From NCBI GenBank assembly GCA_038049695.1, contig CP142457.1, positions 27,923,001 through 27,987,000 on the forward strand: a stretch of 64,000 nucleotides of DNA. The letters run 5' to 3'. The DNA is from Cinnamomum chago (Eukaryota > Streptophyta > Magnoliopsida > Laurales > Lauraceae). Below the pieces are notes generated by a model. That model had not been told where the DNA came from and did not search any database. It saw nothing but the letters and a program-made list of their open reading frames with translations. Shown in pieces: positions 12,701 to 25,077 of this stretch; position 1 is the stretch's first letter, and each line of letters opens with the position of its first letter. Both the position numbers and the translations under genes were made by a program.

Positions 12701-14222
12701 GTTTTTTTTTTTTTCTTTGACTTTCTGTGCATCCATGGTTGTAGCTGTGTTGGTTAGGTTACCATGTCAGATGATCAGGATCGTCGAACCAGAGATGGTT
12801 TGATGGGCCACTGACCATAAATCAGTCAGTTGATCTTGATCATCGATTTTAGCAAAAGAGGAGAGAAACATGATCAAAGCCCCATGCCTCGTCAAATGTT
12901 CATACAATTGGTGCTGGTTTTTCAACTATGAACTGGGTTCCACAAGATGGAATGTTACAGATCTTCTGATGATAGTCATTTAGGACCTTGACATTGGAAA
13001 GAGAAGGAGACGGCGTAAATCCAAGCGATTGAATGAGATTGTACTCAAGTAACCAGAGGATTTTTTTTTTTTTTTTTTTTTTTTGCTTAATTTGGTTATT
13101 TTCCTTTAATTTTTTTTATTTCGAACTTATTTATAAAAACTCTTTCAAACTCTTTCAACAATACCTTAAAAGTTTTTATATTATTATTTAACTTCTTCAC
13201 TTTACCACTCCCGCACCATCTAAAAGAAAATCATGAGTCCGCCATTGAATGAGATGACAGTAAAATAGTAAATGGGCACGGATGTGAAGAATGGACATCT
13301 TTTTCTCTCTTTATCTATCTTAATTAGTGTAAATGTGCAGTTTCATGAAGTTAAAGGAGTCAAGAGTTAAAACAGGGAAGAGGATCAGAATTCTGATTGC
13401 TGTATTTGCTGTAGACCTCATTGCACAAGAATTTTGATTGTCTAAGCATAGCTCTAGATCAGATGGGTCCCATCTTATGGTGGGCCATCCATGTAGGTTA
13501 AATATGAATTACTAAATATTTCTATTTTTTGGGTGGGGGAGAGTTGGTTCGATTAGAATGTGCCCAATCTTGAGGAAATTAAATCTAATCCCCGAGTGGG
13601 TCCCACCATAACGTCAGACAGAGCTAATGTGAATGATTTGATCTTAATACTGCACCAACTTTTTAAGAAATTAGAGCCGTCAAACCGCCAGATTGGGGCA
13701 TTTGAATAGGTTCAATCTATTCAACCACCCGGAGGCTTTTTTTTTCTCGGCTTTGGAGTTGGGTTGTGGGGAAGTTCATACAAGTGGGAAGAGGAAATCG
13801 ACATGTAGGAAGGAGAGCCCACACAAGAACCTGCACACAGGAAAGATGACATATCTAAAATCGATTTCTGAGCAGCCAAGTGAGATGCGAGGTTTAATCA
13901 CCCAACATCTTTTGAAAAATACGCACTTATGCTCACAAGGCTTTTAATTAGTTTCTATACAAGAAATTTATGCGGCAAATCAAAAAGTGAGGCATTTTGC
14001 TCAAATGTTGATTGTAAGTTTTCTTCAGGTTATGCCGGAACACTACCAAACCCCATCATTACTTTTGTTGACTGTAAATTATGTCCAGGTTTTGTCATAC
14101 GCCGACTGAAACTTAGGGTGCGTCTAAAGTGATTTTTTTGATAAAATCATTTATAATTTATAAATGATTTTGTTTGACGACATTCATAACTCTTGGTACA
14201 CTAGGAAATCTCCCATTGTTCG
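12701..14222. other. Intergenic; possible LINE upstream remnant, then no clear feature
   Basis: 12760-13060 may be the degraded part of the neighbouring LINE upstream of its reverse transcriptase, but no motif is convincing. A T-run lies at about 13062-13084. From 13085 to 14222 I see no gene. A short AT palindrome (about 14143-14172, 'AATCATTTATAATTTATAA') could be a footprint of a small transposon. Confidence 0.35.
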
Positions 14223-14452
14223 TGTTGGATTTGGCTCAAAATTTTCATTGGTCATACGAGTGGTTTACTTGAGCCCAATTTTATTTGGTCGAGTTTCTTA
14301 TAAATTAAGTACTCTATGGGGCTTTTCTTTGTTAAAATGAAAGAATTCAAGATGGAATGCTCGTGTAGTAATGTAGTTATTTCGTGTCAATTGCCGAACC
14401 ACGTAAATCTCGTAATTGATCCAAGTGTGATTACCCTACTTAGTTTCTTACA
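14223..14452 (+). repeat. 5' LTR of copia element (shortened)
   Basis: It matches the start and end of the 3' LTR ('TGTTGGATTTGGCTC' to 'TTTCTTACA') but is only 230 bases against 431. The part missing from this copy corresponds to the 3' LTR's central segment, including the GT/G tract. Confidence 0.8.
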
Positions 14453-15239
14453 ATTGCCCTAGGGTTTTTCCCTAGGGCTACACGATCAATCGAGAGGTTC
14501 AAGGATTGAATCTCGGGCACTGATCGTTGAGATCAGTCACAGAAGGCCATCACAGAACATCAGGGCTCAGGCTGATCGGTTCTCGAGGTGGGCCACCAAT
14601 CGTTGCAGAGAAGACGAAGCAGAGAACTCAAGAAGGGTTCTGTGTTCTCTCTTCGATCAAAGAGGAACAAACTGCCACAGGGATCCGGATTATTACAGCC
14701 GCTGTCGGAGAAGGAAGCCGCGCCACTGCGCTGCTCTACGCCGGACGTGCAATCAGAGAAGAGGAACTGGCTGTTACTTCTCACCGAGGAAGACCAAACA
14801 AAGGTCATTGATAGATATTGTCCGTCGCCGGAGAAGAGAGGCATACACGCCGCCGTCGTCGCGTGAACCAGAGAAGATAACTGCCACCTTGCAGTTCTCT
14901 ACACCGGAGTTGAAGGAGAACAGGCAGCCTTGCTGCTTGTTACAAGTTCTGTGACAGGACAGAATCTACACAAGAAAGAAGACGACCAAGTTGGGTCAGC
15001 CACCAGGCCAGGTCCAGTTTCAGGTCAGGTTCGACCTGACCCAGTTCAGAAGCCTAGCAGTGCAGTCATACATCAGTTTGACCTGATCAACGGTCAGACT
15101 TCAATCTCAGCTTTTGTGGCCATCCGGACTCCGATTCGCGCTTTGTTTCTTCCTACGGACTCGCGTCGACGAGTTCTATAAAGCAAGCAGAGTGGATTGA
15201 CCGATTGAAGGGCTGAAAAGGGGGCTAATTACTGACACA
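14453..15239 (+). other. Untranslated leader of the copia element
   Basis: GC-richer sequence between the 5' LTR and gag. Several overlapping open frames of 80-95 codons occur on both strands, but none has domain content. I take it as the transcribed leader. Confidence 0.5.
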
Positions 15240-18235
15240 ATGGCACCCAAGGCTACCGCATCAAGTATTAAATTTGAAATTCATAAATTTGATGGAAAAA
15301 TTAATTTTGTTTTATGGTAAACAAGAATGAAAAATATCTTGATTCAACAAGGAATCAAAGTAGCATTGCTAGGCAAAGAAAATAAGTCTGAAAAGATAAA
15401 TGATGATGAGTGGGCAGATATTGATGAAAGAGCAATGAGCTCTATTGAGCAGTATCTCTCTAACGAAAATTATGTTCAATGATATGGAAGAGGAATCTGC
15501 AAAGGACCTATGGGAAAAGCTCGAAAAGATGTACATGGATAAGAATCTGACCAACAAGCTACATTTGAAGAAACAGTTATACGGGTTGAAGATGGAGGAA
15601 GAATGTGATTTACTGGAACACATGAACACATTTAGCAAGATGATCAGTGACATGTTGAGGCTCGATGTGAAATTTGATGATGAAGACAAGTCCCTGTTGT
15701 TGTTGAATTCTCTCTCCTGCTCATATAAGCATTTTGTGACTACCCTACTATATGGAAAGGAGACTCAATTTTGAGGAGGTTACTCAAGATATTATCTCCA
15801 ATGCTACTAGAAGAAAACCTAGTAAAGGTGATTCACATGCAAAGGGATTCCTAATAAAGGAAGGCTCGCATAACCGTGACTGGTCGAAGGACGGGGTAGG
15901 TTAAGAAGAAACAACTCTATATCAAAGTCCAAAAGTAAGAAAGATTCAAACTGCTTTTATTGCGAGAAGAAAGGGCACTGGAAGAAATATTGCCGGCATT
16001 ACAAGGCAAGTAAAGATGGGAAGAATAAAGCTAGGGACAAATTAGAAAGCAGTGACTCCACCAGTGTTGCTTCAGAAAAGGAAGTGAAAATCCTATCGGT
16101 CTCCCAAGGTAACCATCTATCTGATGTATGGGTTTTAGATTCCGATTGTTCATATCATGTGTCCTAATCATGACTGGTTTGATACTTATGAGCCATGTGA
16201 TGGTGGTAGTGCTCTAATGGGTAATGATGCTGCATGTAAAACCATCGGAATGGGAACCATTAGAATTAGAATGGCAAATGGAGTTGTTAGAACCTTGGAT
16301 AGTGTGAGACATGTTCCCGCACTCAAGAAGAATCTGATATCCTTAGGTGCACTATAATCCAAAGGATGTACATTCAGTGCAAAGGATGGTGTGCTTAAAG
16401 TGAGTAAAGGATTTATGGTATTAACAAAAGGTACCAGAGTGGCAATAACCTTTACAAACTCATGGGGAACACAGTTGTGGGTGGAGCAACAGTCTCCACA
16501 GAAGACAAAACCAGTGGTGATGAGTCTCAGTTCTGACATATGCGGCCAGGGCATATGAATGAGAAATGCATGTTAGAACTTCATAAAAGACAGTTGTTGA
16601 AGGGTGTGAAAACATACAAGCTGGATTTTTATAAATTCTGTGTTTGCGGCAAGCAGGCGAAAGTGTCTTTCAAAATTGCAGGCAATGATTGTAGAAGTAA
16701 AGCCATTCTGGATTATATTCACTCAGATGTGTGGAAACTATCCTTGGTTAAGTCAAAAGGTGGAGCTGAATACTTTGTGACTTTTATTGACGACTTTTTA
16801 AGGAAAGTTTGGGTTTACTTCATAAAATACAAGTATGAGGTATTCAACAAGTTTAAAGAGTGGAAAGCAAAAGTTGAAAATCAAACAGGAAGAAAAGTCA
16901 AGTATCTAAAATCAAATAATGGAGGTGAATACAAAAATCACAGTTTTCTACAATTTTAAAAGGATGAATGCATCACAAGACACTTTACAGTTCCAAAGAT
17001 TCCTCAGTAAAACGGAGTTTCGGAAAGAACGAACAAGACTCTTTTGGAAAGAGCAAGGAGCATGAGACTTCATGTAGGATTATCTAAAAATTTTTGGGCA
17101 GAAGCGGTTAATCATGCATGTTATGTGGTTAATCGGTCACCATCAGTAGCCTTAGACGGGAAAGTTACAGAAAAAGTATGGACAGGTAAGGAAGTTGATT
17201 ATTCCACACAGTATTCAGATGTTCAGCATACGCACACATTTCCAGTGATGAGAGATTCAAGCTAGATTCCAAGTCACTCAAATACATATTCCACATGTTT
17301 GAGAAGGGAGTGAAAGGGTACAAGCTATGGGATCCAATAAATAGGAAAAAGATTATCAACAGAGATGTAGTGTTTGATGAAGTTTCTATGCTGAACAGTG
17401 AACAAGATGGTGAAATTATAGAGCACGGAACTGAAAAAGCAGTTGTTGAAATAATTCCTCTTACAAACAATAAAGGCAAGAAACCAGTGAAAAGTCAAAT
17501 AGAGACCAGTACATTTAGTGGAGAGAAATGAATTTGAGGCTCATCAGGAACCCACAAGTTTAGCACAAGGAAGAGCAAAGAAAAACATCAAGCCACCTCA
17601 AAGGTAACGATGGGATGAGGATGAAGTCCATTTTGCTCTTATCACCAACACCGGTGATACAACCACATTCCAAGAAGCTATGAAAAGCAGTGAAATGGAC
17701 AGTTGGATGGGTGCTATGATGGATGAGATGGAATCTCTCGAAAAGAACGCCGTATGGGAGTTAGTTCCAAAACCCAAAGACAGGAAATCGGTTGGCGGCA
17801 AATGGGTGTTTCAGAAAAAGGAAGTACTGCAAGAAAATGAGACACCAAGATTTAAGGCACGGTTAGTAGCAAAAGGGTACTCACAGAAAGAGGGGGTTGA
17901 CTATGATGAAATATTATTCCCAGTTGTTAAGCACACTTCTATCAAGGTGTTGTTGGCAGGTCCAACATGGAGCTTGAACGGTTATATGTAAAGAAAGCTT
18001 TCCTTCATGGTGACTTGGAGGAAACAATTTACATGCAGCAACCTGAAGGATTCAAAGAAGTCAGAAAAAAAGACAATGTCCGTAACTTGAAGAAATCATT
18101 GTACGGGCTGAAACAATCACCAAGACAATAATACAAGCGCTTCAACTCCTACGTGTTACAGATTGGCTACTATCGATGTGAGTATGATTATTGTGTTTAT
18201 TTCAAAGTACATTATGACAATTCTTTTATTATGTT
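15240..18235 (+). pseudogene. Copia gag-protease-integrase-RT (5' portion), broken
   Basis: The reading begins at the ATG at 15240. A stop (TAA, 15318-15320) replaces the codon after 'FVLW'. The gag core of the UBN2 type runs to about 15770, followed by a CCHC zinc knuckle 'CFYCEKKGHWKKYC' near 15957. The protease motif 'VLDSDCSYH' (about 16130-16160) is followed by a frameshift. The integrase has its first acidic residue in 'YIHSDVW', but the second reads 'KSNNGGEY' where DNGGEY is usual (Asp to Asn), and the third Glu is in 'VSERTNKTLLERARSM'. Two stops lie near 16959 and 17007. The RT begins with 'WELVPKPKDRKSVGGKWVF' (about 17750) and loses frame after 17990. It is interrupted at 18236 by the foldback element. 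Confidence 0.85.
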
Positions 18236-18242
18236 GCTACTT
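18236..18242 (+). repeat. Left 7-bp target duplication (GCTACTT)
   Basis: GCTACTT directly precedes the foldback element and recurs directly after it at 20149-20155. Removing one copy plus the insert rejoins the RT frame just before the Tyr-Val-Asp-Asp box. Confidence 0.85.
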
Positions 18243-20148
18243 GATAAGTCCACAAAATCATAGGTTTGGTTCATCATTTTATGTGCATTTGTGGACTTAA
18301 TTAGGTTAATTGCATAGAATTACACTTAATTTCACGATTTCATGCATTTGAGCATCAAAGTTGGAATCTTGATCAAATTTGGTTTAAATTCATTACAGTG
18401 CATGACTTTTTTGAAATTAGGGATTTTCATCTCATTTATCACCCAAAATTAGGTTTTTAGCTTCACTAATGATTACCTATTAATTTTGAGACCATGTGTT
18501 ATTTTTCAAAAATTGGATATTTTTGGTGCATTAAGTAGGCATGTAGGGTCTCATGCATAATCCATCCAGGTTCCTCACACTTGATTATTATTGAGACTAT
18601 TTAATTTATTTGTGTAGGAGAAATTAAGAGTGGGATCCGCATTGGTCAAATTTGAGATAGATCAAAGGTGGGACACCCTTCATGGTCGGCACACATATCT
18701 TAGCATATTGGTGATGCTGGAAAGCTTGAAAATTCTTAAAGAGGAAAAAAGATACTCATATTTGGAAATACGGAGTTGACTAGCTAATTTTGAAAAAAAA
18801 TCAAGAAAGAGAGAAAATTAGAAAGTTTGCAAGGGAAGTTGACTAGTCAAAGTTGCAAGTAAGGAAGCATGCCAAATATGGGAAGAGAAGCAAATAAACA
18901 AGCAACGAAAGAGAGTCCATGGACCTCCAACATGGGTCCCACACACCCCATTGCATGCCAAACATAAAAGCTTCCATATATGCAAATTATTTCCAAATTT
19001 TTTAGGGGCAGCAAATTAAAATGACCAAAACTTTCAATACAACTATCGGATCGGCTGAATCTACCCACCGTTGGAAAGATCTTTTCGAGTAGATATCCTT
19101 GGAGCCCAAGATTGCATAAATCGGAACTATATTAAGAGAGATATTACCTCAGGAAGTTGGCTATTATAATTCTATGTGGGAATCGCAAAAAGTTTTCAAA
19201 ATTGGCAACATAAGAGATCTTTGAGGAGTTCAACTATAATATCCAACTTCCCAAGGTAATATCTCCCTAAATGTAGCTCCAATTTGCACAATCTTGGGCT
19301 CCACGGATATCTACTCGAAAAGATCTTTCCAACAGTGAGTAGATTGAATTGATCCAATACTTGGGTTAAAAATTATGGCCATTTTAATTTGCCGCCCCTG
19401 AAAAATTCGATAATAATTTGCACATATGGAAGCTTTTATGTTTGACATGCAGTGGGGTGTGTGGGACCCACGTTGGTGATCCAAGGCATGTTTGGACTCT
19501 TTTCTTGCTTGTGTATTTGCTTCTCTTCCCATATTTGGCATGCTTCCTTACTTACAACTTTGACTAGTCAACTCTCCTTGCAAACTTTCTAATTTTCTCT
19601 CTCTTTCTTGATTTTGGTTTTCAAATTTTGCAAGTCAACACCACATTTCCAAATATGAGTTTCTTTTTTCCTCTTTGAGAATTTCCAAGCTTTTTAACTC
19701 CACTAAGATGCCAAGATATGTGGGCCTACCTAAAGAGTGTTCGACCTTTGATCTCTCTCAAATTTCACTAATGCGGGTCCCACTCTTGATTTCTCCTACA
19801 CAAATAAAATTAAATAGTCTCAATAATAATCAAGTGTGAGGAATCTGGATGGATTATACAGGAGGACCCTACATGCCTACTTAATGCACCACCTAATTTT
19901 CCAAAAATAGCATTTGGTGTCAAAATTAGCAAATATGCATTTAGTGAAGCTAAAAAACTAATTTTGGGTGGTGAATGAGATGAGAATCCCTAATTTCACA
20001 AACGTCATGCATTGTAATGAGTTTTAACCAAATTTGACCAAGATTCCAACTTTGATGCTCAAATGCATGAAATTGTGAAATTACATGTAATTCTATGCAA
20101 TTAAACTAATTAAGTCCACAAGTGCACATACGATTTTGTGGACTTATC
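18243..20148. mobile_element. Foldback element with ~0.9-kb inverted arms, nested in copia RT
   Basis: The element begins GATAAGTCCACAAAATC and ends with its exact reverse complement. The two arms (about 18243-19165 and 19230-20148) remain complementary along nearly their whole length, with scattered substitutions and small indels; one example is a block near 18264-18280 missing from the right arm. A spacer of about 65 bases separates them. Each arm also holds a subterminal 'GTGGACTTAATTA' that echoes the terminus. There is no transposase frame. Foldback elements with very long inverted ends are known among Mutator-like families, but those normally make 9-11-bp duplications and this one has 7, so the family is left open. 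The arms share phrases such as 'GGTCCCACACACC' with the gypsy-type LTR at the left end of the window, hinting that the arms derive from LTR sequence. Confidence 0.85.
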
Positions 20149-20155
20149 GCTACTT
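20149..20155 (+). repeat. Right 7-bp target duplication (GCTACTT)
   Basis: Exact repeat of 18236-18242. It forms the start of the 'LLYVDDM' coding stretch of the interrupted copia RT. Confidence 0.85.
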
Positions 20156-21120
20156 TATGTGGATGACATGCTTATTGCATATAAGAACATGTCAAAGATA
20201 GAAGAACTGAAATCTCATTTGAGAAAGGAATTTGACATGAAAGACTTTGGGGCAGCCACAAAAAATGTTGGGTATAAAAACCAGGAGGGACAGAAAGGCT
20301 AGAAAGTTGTGGTTATCACAGAAGAAATACATCTCAAAGGTACTTGAGAAGTTTAACATGCAGAATGCAAAGTCCGTGTCTACTCCACTTGCAGGTCACT
20401 TCAGTTTAAGTGTCGGTCAATGTCCAAAATCGGACGAAGAAATTGAAGAAATGTCCAAGATATCGTAAGCTAATGCGGTGGGATGTTTGATGTATGTCAT
20501 GGTTTGCACAAACCAGATATTGCTCAAGCAGTCGGTGTGGTGAGTAAGTACATGGGGAATCCAAGAAAAGAGCATTGGAATGTTGTAAAGTAGATTCTAG
20601 GATACTTGAAAGGCACTAAAGGCTTGGGAATAGTTTTTGAAAGAAAACAAGGGTCAGGAAGTGTAGTAGGGTATGTAGATTCTGATTTTGCAGGGGATCT
20701 TGACAAAAGAATTCCCACCACAGGCTATGTTTACACACTAGCGAGCGAACCTGGAGATCGGTGCTTCAGTCTACAACAGCATTATCAACTACAAAGGCAA
20801 AATACATCTCATTTAGAGAGGCTTCTAAGGAAGCAATTTGGTTTAACGGTTTGGTGAATGAAATCGAGAATAAGCAAGAATCAATCTTGCTACACTGTCA
20901 TGGTCAAAGCGCCATATGTTTGACGAAGAATCCAGTATATCATGCCAAGACAAAACACATTGTTGTTATGTATCACAGGATTCGAGATTAGGTTGCTACA
21001 AATGAGATCTACGTTTAGAAAATTTACACAGAAGGGAATGCAGCTGATATACTTACCAAACCAGTCACTATAGAGAAGTTCAAGCATTGCCTAGACTTGC
21101 TCAATCTCTCCTCTTGTTAG
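20156..21120 (+). pseudogene. Copia RT (3' portion) and RNase H, broken
   Basis: The stretch continues the RT directly after the target duplication. The catalytic 'YVDDMLIA' lies at about 20155-20180, followed by connection sequence in several frames and RNase H with 'VGYVDSDFAGDLDKR' (about 20665-20710). The usual 'STAEAEY' motif has become 'STTKAKY', losing an acidic residue. The C-terminal signature 'ADILTKPVTIEKF' precedes a TAG stop at 21118-21120. Stops and frame changes are spread along it, so it is inactive. Its N-terminal half lies upstream of the foldback insert. Confidence 0.85.
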
Positions 21121-21252
21121 AAATTGAAGGTGCACCTCATCCCCAATGAGGTACATGTATGGTGGGGAGGACTTTCCCCACAAGGTACAAGTGTTATAAA
21201 CACATGACAACAATTCTTCAAAGGGTTGGACATTTTCCACCAAGGTGAAGAT

Positions 21253-21403
21253 TGTTGGATTTGGCTCAAAATGAGCATTAGGCCTTGATGAGTGGTTTAC
21301 TTGGGGCCCAATTTTATTAGGACTAGTTTCTTATAAATACTCTCTAAGACTATTCTTCATTTCTTTGTTAAGAAGAAAGAATTCAAGCAAGGGAACACAG
21401 AGA

Positions 21404-21469
<66 letters not shown>

Positions 21470-21683
21470 GTTTAGAGCAAGATAGAGATCTATTGGGGGG
21501 AGAGAGTAGGAAAAGTGTTATAGGGTTTGCCCTTATAACGAGTTGCCCAATTTCCTACATAGTAAAATCGAGTGAAACGTTCATAGCCCCGTGGATGTAG
21601 GCAATTGTCAAACCACGTAACTCTCTTGTGTTTGTGTGCTTGTGGTTGATCTTGGGGTGATTGCCCTAATTAATTTCCTAACA
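21253..21683 (+). repeat. 3' LTR of copia element
   Basis: It starts TGTTGGATTTGGCTC and ends TTTCCTAACA, directly after a purine-rich tract. It contains a (GT)n tract running into 32 consecutive G at 21437-21468, which is absent from the shortened 5' LTR. Confidence 0.85.
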
Positions 21684-24600
21684 GGTCCTCCTTTGTTCTT
21701 AGTTTAAAAGCTCCTAAGAATATGACTCACGAGGCCCGATCTCTTTCCCATACTAACCAGCCAACACTGGTTGACTGTGGCAAGCCTCTCTTTCTTTTAA
21801 CTTGTGCTATATATGTGGGTCCCACATCGCTAAAGCCTTGCTAATACAATAATTCTTCTTTATTTGTGCCTATTTGATACCAAGAGGACCCACATGCTTT
21901 ATTAAATTTTTATAATTAATTATCCTCTTTCAAATGCAATCAATGTTGACATATTTCTGAAGTGTAAAAAAAAAAAACCCTCATATTTTCTCAGACTAAC
22001 ACGTGCTAATTCATTCCAAATCATGCTGTAATCTAGTTATGCTGTAAGTGTGCCCTAATTATTTAATGTGGGTCAATTTTACCCAAATTGAATTAATCTT
22101 ATTATATAATTACCATAACTTATTTATATAAAATAAATTGGGTCAAGGTCTTACACCTCCAAAATACACAATTGCCCTAAGTATTTTAAAAGTAGTAGTC
22201 TTTAACATGAGGAGAAAAAAAGGTTGATGAGGGACAAACAAGAAAAAAGAATGCTTTTTTTTTCTTTTTGGTAGAAGAGAAAAAAGAAAATTGAAGAAGG
22301 AAAATGCCAATGAGAAATCTTAGGTTTTTTTTCCTCCTATTTGTAAAGGAAACAAAAAAGTTGAATGGGGGGCTCATTTGGCTTCACCGTTGTCTAAAGC
22401 TATATGCTTGAAGGTTGATGATTGGCTAATCCAATTGTGGACATATGTAAGGAATGGGAATGCAGATTGCGCATGCGCATGTGCGCAATGTATGTTTGTA
22501 ATCGTGTATATAATGTGTGGATCCATGCGTGTTTGTGCTTGTTTGAGAGATCGGATATTTATGTATTTATTCCTTCCTTATGCAATGATATTTCTCACGG
22601 CTTTTATAGGGAGATTGCAATTTTAACTTCACGTATGATCCACCTTTTATCAATCTAATCATGTCACACTTACTAACCCCTTATGAATTGCCTCTCACCC
22701 TAATTTGACAATAATTTAAATTATAAAGAAATTCTTTAGATAACCTGATTTTTTTTTATTATTTTTCCCATTTTCCTATCTCATGTAAGGAGCACACCTT
22801 TGATCAATTAAATCTCTTCACACACATTGACTCCCCTTAAATTGGCACCAATCCCAATTTAACACTAGTCAAGATTACTAGCTCTTGGATTTTACCATTT
22901 TACATTCACGTGATGTATAACCATTAAACATTGGGGATCTAAAACTAATGATTAGGATCAATCGACAAGGTGATATCTTGTATTCCGTAAGAGGGGCACT
23001 AAAAATGCCTAACTTTTCTTTTAAAAATCTCCACTTTCAATGGAGCCACTTGAGTGCATTAAATCATGGAGCAAAATCGAAAGGTTTGGATGCGGATTGG
23101 AAAAAAATATGAGACATCAGATGAACTTAGCCCTTAATTTTAGGTCATTAAAGTTTAATGGTTATATATCATGGAAATTTGTCATGTTAGAACCAATGTT
23201 ATATACCCATACACTCAATGATAAGGCCATGATCAAAACCTAAAGCAAATTCACAAGACCCGTTGAGTTGAGTCGAGTGCAAATGAGTTTTAAAACAATG
23301 ATGTAGATAAAGAATGCAAACTCAAAGCATGTAGAATTTTGTAATCCAATGGCAGAAATCATCACCAAAGTGCACCTTATTAGTATGTTCAATCCAAATG
23401 TAGTATGTGATGGACCAAAAGTTCTTCCCAGCAACAAATCCCGACGTTTGATTGCTTCTCCCATGCGTTTGTTGTTGTGGAGAAATGATGAAATAGTTAT
23501 GATTGTGAAACAATGTTTGTCATTTTGGCTACAGTACATCCACATTAGGGCCATTGCATAAATAAAAGTTCCGAAATTTGCAAAATGCAAAATAACACTA
23601 GGTCAAAGGGAATCCTTAGATTTCACACACGTAAAACACATGATTGATTCCATAAAATTTTGAAGGTTAATCTGATTTTCTTCATATAATCAATCATACC
23701 TGAATATCACTTTGATTGAATTGATGGCCCTTTAAACACCCATCTTACCATTGTTTTCCATGCATCAAAAACCCTTCTTTTCTCCACTTCATCCTCCCTA
23801 CATTTTGAGTGGCTCGGATTTTCAGTAGGTTGGCCCTGCTACGTTTTTGCTACCTCATGATTTCACTCTTCATCAAGTTCAATTTTCAAGAATTACAAAG
23901 ACACCTTGGTGGAGATATTGTCTATAGACAACTGTTCTAAGAGCATACGTTCCATCAGATTTATTTCCTTCCATCTGCTTCTAATTTTAATAAATTGCCT
24001 ACCATTCATATGATACCCTTTCCAAATCCACATTGCGTTATCGGCCAAAAGAATGACTCTTTTTTTCCCCTACCTCAAAACAAAATTACACCAAGCCCAT
24101 ATTTCTTCCAGCACTGAAATGGCGTTTTAGGGCTGCTAACAGGTCAGATCAGGTGGGTTTGCAAGGATGGGTTGGACCAAACACAAGTGGGCTTCGTGTG
24201 GATCAAAACTCTCCTGCATCATTTCTGATCTACAATTTCATATTATCCAGGGAACCTCCAAAATCTTCATTTCTCCATTACTTTATGAATACCTTATGAC
24301 TAGCACTTTCACACTCATCTCCCTTGCATTACCCTCAACTATAAGAAATGAATTACAAAACCCATAAATTAAATCCAGACCCATATGCTTCAGTTAAATC
24401 AAACCTTGTATCCACCGGCCAATTCCCATAGTTTAAAATGCAAACGAGCCTGATATGGTTCTAGTGGTGGTCCATAACTCCATATCCAATTGTTTCATTC
24501 GATCTCTTAATTGAAAGACGAATAAAAACTTCATTTGTTTGAAATATTCATAATGCCTTAATCAGTGGCGCGCACACAGATAGAATAGAAGATTCTAGGA

Positions 24601-25077
24601 AAAAAAAATCAAATCTAGTCCAAAAAATAGGCGACTTAAAACATGCAACTCACATGCAAAAGGAACCAGTTCAATGTTCCAAAGTATGCTATGATGTGGG
24701 TTTTTATTTTTTTTATTTTTTGTCTATCAGTTAAGTGGTAACTTCTGCTCAAAGCAAAGGCGAGGTGTTCTCGATCAAAGCCGCCTATGGGCAATACAAA
24801 GGCATAGGCAATGCAAATATCATTCAAACCGAAGAAAACAACACACAAGTACACTCTTCAAAACTAGTAACAAATGCAAACTACTCCAATGCCAATTTCA
24901 TTGCTTCATCCTCAAGTAAACAAACAAAATAGTCTTCAAACAACTACTAATATATGGATTCTAGAACACCAGGAATCTACTTAAACAAACTTCTGTAAAC
25001 TGAACTTCCCAACACCAACTTTTCATATTATTCATTCTCTCTGTCACCTGATTCTACTCATATGAATATTAGCAGAA
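21684..25077. other. AT-rich intergenic region downstream of AGO2
   Basis: No intact gene is visible. Open frames of up to about 116 codons on the minus strand (23240-23590) have no domain I recognise. Sequence near 24125-24170 ('TTAGGGCTGCTAACAGG') resembles the end of a hAT-type element, but no partner end was found. The 3' untranslated region of the AGO2 gene presumably occupies the part nearest 25077. Confidence 0.4.

Larger units (their letters stand above)
14223..21683 (+). mobile_element. Ty1/copia LTR retrotransposon, degenerate, with nested insertion
   Basis: Two related LTRs start with TGTTGGATTTGGCTC and end in CA (14223-14452 and 21253-21683). Between them lie gag, protease, integrase, reverse transcriptase and RNase H in the copia order, so the superfamily is firm. 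The whole element spans about 7.46 kb, of which 1.9 kb (18243-20148) is a later insertion. A polypurine-like 'AAGGTGAAGAT' immediately precedes the 3' LTR. A good primer-binding site was not found after the 5' LTR. The flanking pentamers (GTTCG left, GGTCC right) are only partly alike, so the target duplication is degenerate or absent. The coding region carries many stops and frameshifts, so the element cannot move by itself. Confidence 0.9.

Noticed and set aside
14527..14866. Three overlapping open frames of 92-94 codons on both strands
   Set aside because: They lie in the copia leader, overlap each other in different frames and have no recognisable domain; explained by local GC content.
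18847..19541. Short minus-strand frames in the foldback element
   Set aside because: Both come from the same repeated arm sequence and have no transposase motif.
21409..21600. Open frame with a poly-Gly run
   Set aside because: It is produced by the GT and G tract in the 3' LTR, not by a gene.
24125..24175. Possible hAT end (TTAGGGCTGCTAACAGG)
   Set aside because: No matching inverted end or 8-bp duplication could be found nearby.
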